Of a stretch of 5,733 nucleotides of DNA, positions 5,155-5,733 are shown piece after piece (position 1 is the first letter of the stretch; every line of letters begins with the position of its first letter). A program made the position numbers and the translations under genes. The notes below the pieces were generated by a model. The model saw only the letters and a program-made list of their open reading frames with translations, searched no databases and was not told the DNA's origin. The stretch spans positions 1 through 5,733 of the forward strand of contig JAHFSN010000163.1 of NCBI GenBank assembly GCA_023265735.1. Direction: 5' to 3'. The stretch comes from Spirochaetaceae bacterium. Lineage in GTDB: Bacteria; Spirochaetota; Spirochaetia; JABEVK01.

Positions 5155-5733
5155 CTACTTGAGGCCCGGATACATCTGGTGGGCCAGATCCGGGTTGGTA
5201 CCCGAGGGATTCCCGCCGAGATTGGTGTTGTCCTCGGACATGGCCTTCCCGAGGCGGACGGCGAACCGGATGAATTCCGGGTTGGAGCCCATGCCGTACT
5301 TGGCCAGGTCGGCCTTCAGGGCCTCGGTCCCGAACTTCGTAATGGCCTTGTCGGCCAGCGCGATGTTCGTGGCGAAGTCCTTCCCGCCGACGCCGCCGAT
5401 CTCCGGATCCTTCTGGGCGGTCTCGGTCCAGCCGGCCAGGAGATCCTGGACGCCCTTGTTCTTGGCCTTCTCGATCTCCGCGACGACGGAGACGAGCTTG
5501 CTGGCCTGCTCCTGGGTCAGGTCGAGTTCCCGGGCCACGGGCTCGAAAAGATCCATGCTGGCCTGGTCGAATTGCATCCCCTCGGGAGGGGTGAATTCGT
5601 ACTTCGCCGGGGCATTCGGAGTGGGCTTCGCATCCCCGGGAGGGGTCTGCACGTCGCCTTTCGGTTTGCCGTCGGGGCCCATCTCAGGCGCCGGATGGTT
5701 GACCGGCGCGGGAGGGGGGATAGGGGGAACCGG
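5155..5733 (-). CDS. Capsid scaffolding protein (5' end beyond the window)
   Basis: The frame is open to the window edge, giving 192 visible C-terminal residues. The visible part begins with a Pro-rich disordered stretch (9 of the first 17 residues are Pro) and a charged linker. Then come YEFTPPEGMQFDQASMDLFE, VARELDLTQEQASKLV, a helix with EIEKAKNKG and a W-x-x-x-x-x-x-DPEIGG motif. The rest includes N-x-A-L-A-D-K-A-I-x-K-F-G, N-P-E-F-I-R-F-A-V-R-L-G-K-A-M-S-E-D, and a C-terminal tail ending in HQMYPGLK. This layout is typical of phage scaffold proteins that template the procapsid and then leave it: disordered Pro-rich front, YEF-PEGM, helical body, DPEIGG, LGKALSED-like end. The position directly before the capsid gene agrees. 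An ATG at 5682 lacks a ribosome site and sits inside the Pro-rich linker, so the true start is probably upstream. No protease catalytic motif is seen in the visible part. Confidence 0.82.
   Translation of the reverse strand, partial: PVPPIPPPAPVNHPAPEMGPDGKPKGDVQTPPGDAKPTPNAPAKYEFTPPEGMQFDQASMDLFEPVARELDLTQEQASKLVSVVAEIEKAKNKGVQDLLAGWTETAQKDPEIGGVGGKDFATNIALADKAITKFGTEALKADLAKYGMGSNPEFIRFAVRLGKAMSEDNTNLGGNPSGTNPDLAHQMYPGLK

Noticed and set aside
5155..5682. Scaffold gene taken as complete, starting at ATG 5682
   Set aside because: No Shine-Dalgarno precedes it, it lies inside a Pro-rich linker typical of the interior of scaffold N-termini, and the frame stays open to the window edge.

Overview
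This window is a block of virion-assembly genes from a tailed phage (or prophage) with a short, podovirus-type tail. Every supported gene reads on the minus strand, so transcription runs from position 5733 down to 1. The DNA is GC-rich, the genes are packed tightly (a 4-base overlap, or gaps of 2, 11, 51, 70 and 78 bases), and each product resembles a known phage structural family. The GC content suggests a high-GC bacterial host. Nothing here identifies the host or tells a lytic phage from an integrated one.

Layout in transcription order: (1) a scaffolding-type protein, cut at its N-terminus by the window edge (5733-5155); (2) a major capsid protein of the epsilon15 gp7 / Bordetella BPP-1 Bbp17 type (5103-4099); (3) a Bbp16-type capsid cement protein (4020-3580); (4) a small protein with a conserved-looking phage N-terminus and a helix-extension-helix-like C-terminal segment (3568-3167); (5) a T7 gp11-like tail tubular protein A / adaptor (annotatable from 3096 to 2530); (6) a T7 gp12-like tail tubular protein B / nozzle (2533-95); (7) the first 30 codons of a probable T7 gp13-like DUF2833 protein (92-1). 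The order scaffold, capsid, adaptor, nozzle, gp13 is the same as T7 genes 9-10-11-12-13, but the capsid and cement genes are of epsilon15/BPP-1 type. Portal and terminase genes are not present and would be expected to the right of the window. Internal virion and tail-fibre genes would be expected to the left.

Two strong GC-rich hairpins sit in the gaps between genes on the transcribed strand. One lies between capsid and cement (4084-4060). The other has a cUUCGg tetraloop and lies just before the adaptor gene (3159-3142), close to where T7 has its late terminator T-phi. Together they could step down expression from capsid to tail genes.

The most interesting anomaly is at the start of the adaptor gene. 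A well-placed Shine-Dalgarno and ATG at 3123 begin a reading frame (MATDV, stop, LCNMAIMTLGS) that looks like the natural N-terminus of this family, but it is broken by an in-frame TAA at codon 6. The ATG at 3096, nine bases after the stop and without its own clear Shine-Dalgarno, would then have to serve as a restart. No wholly new biological system is evident. The window is a recognisable virion module with these local peculiarities.
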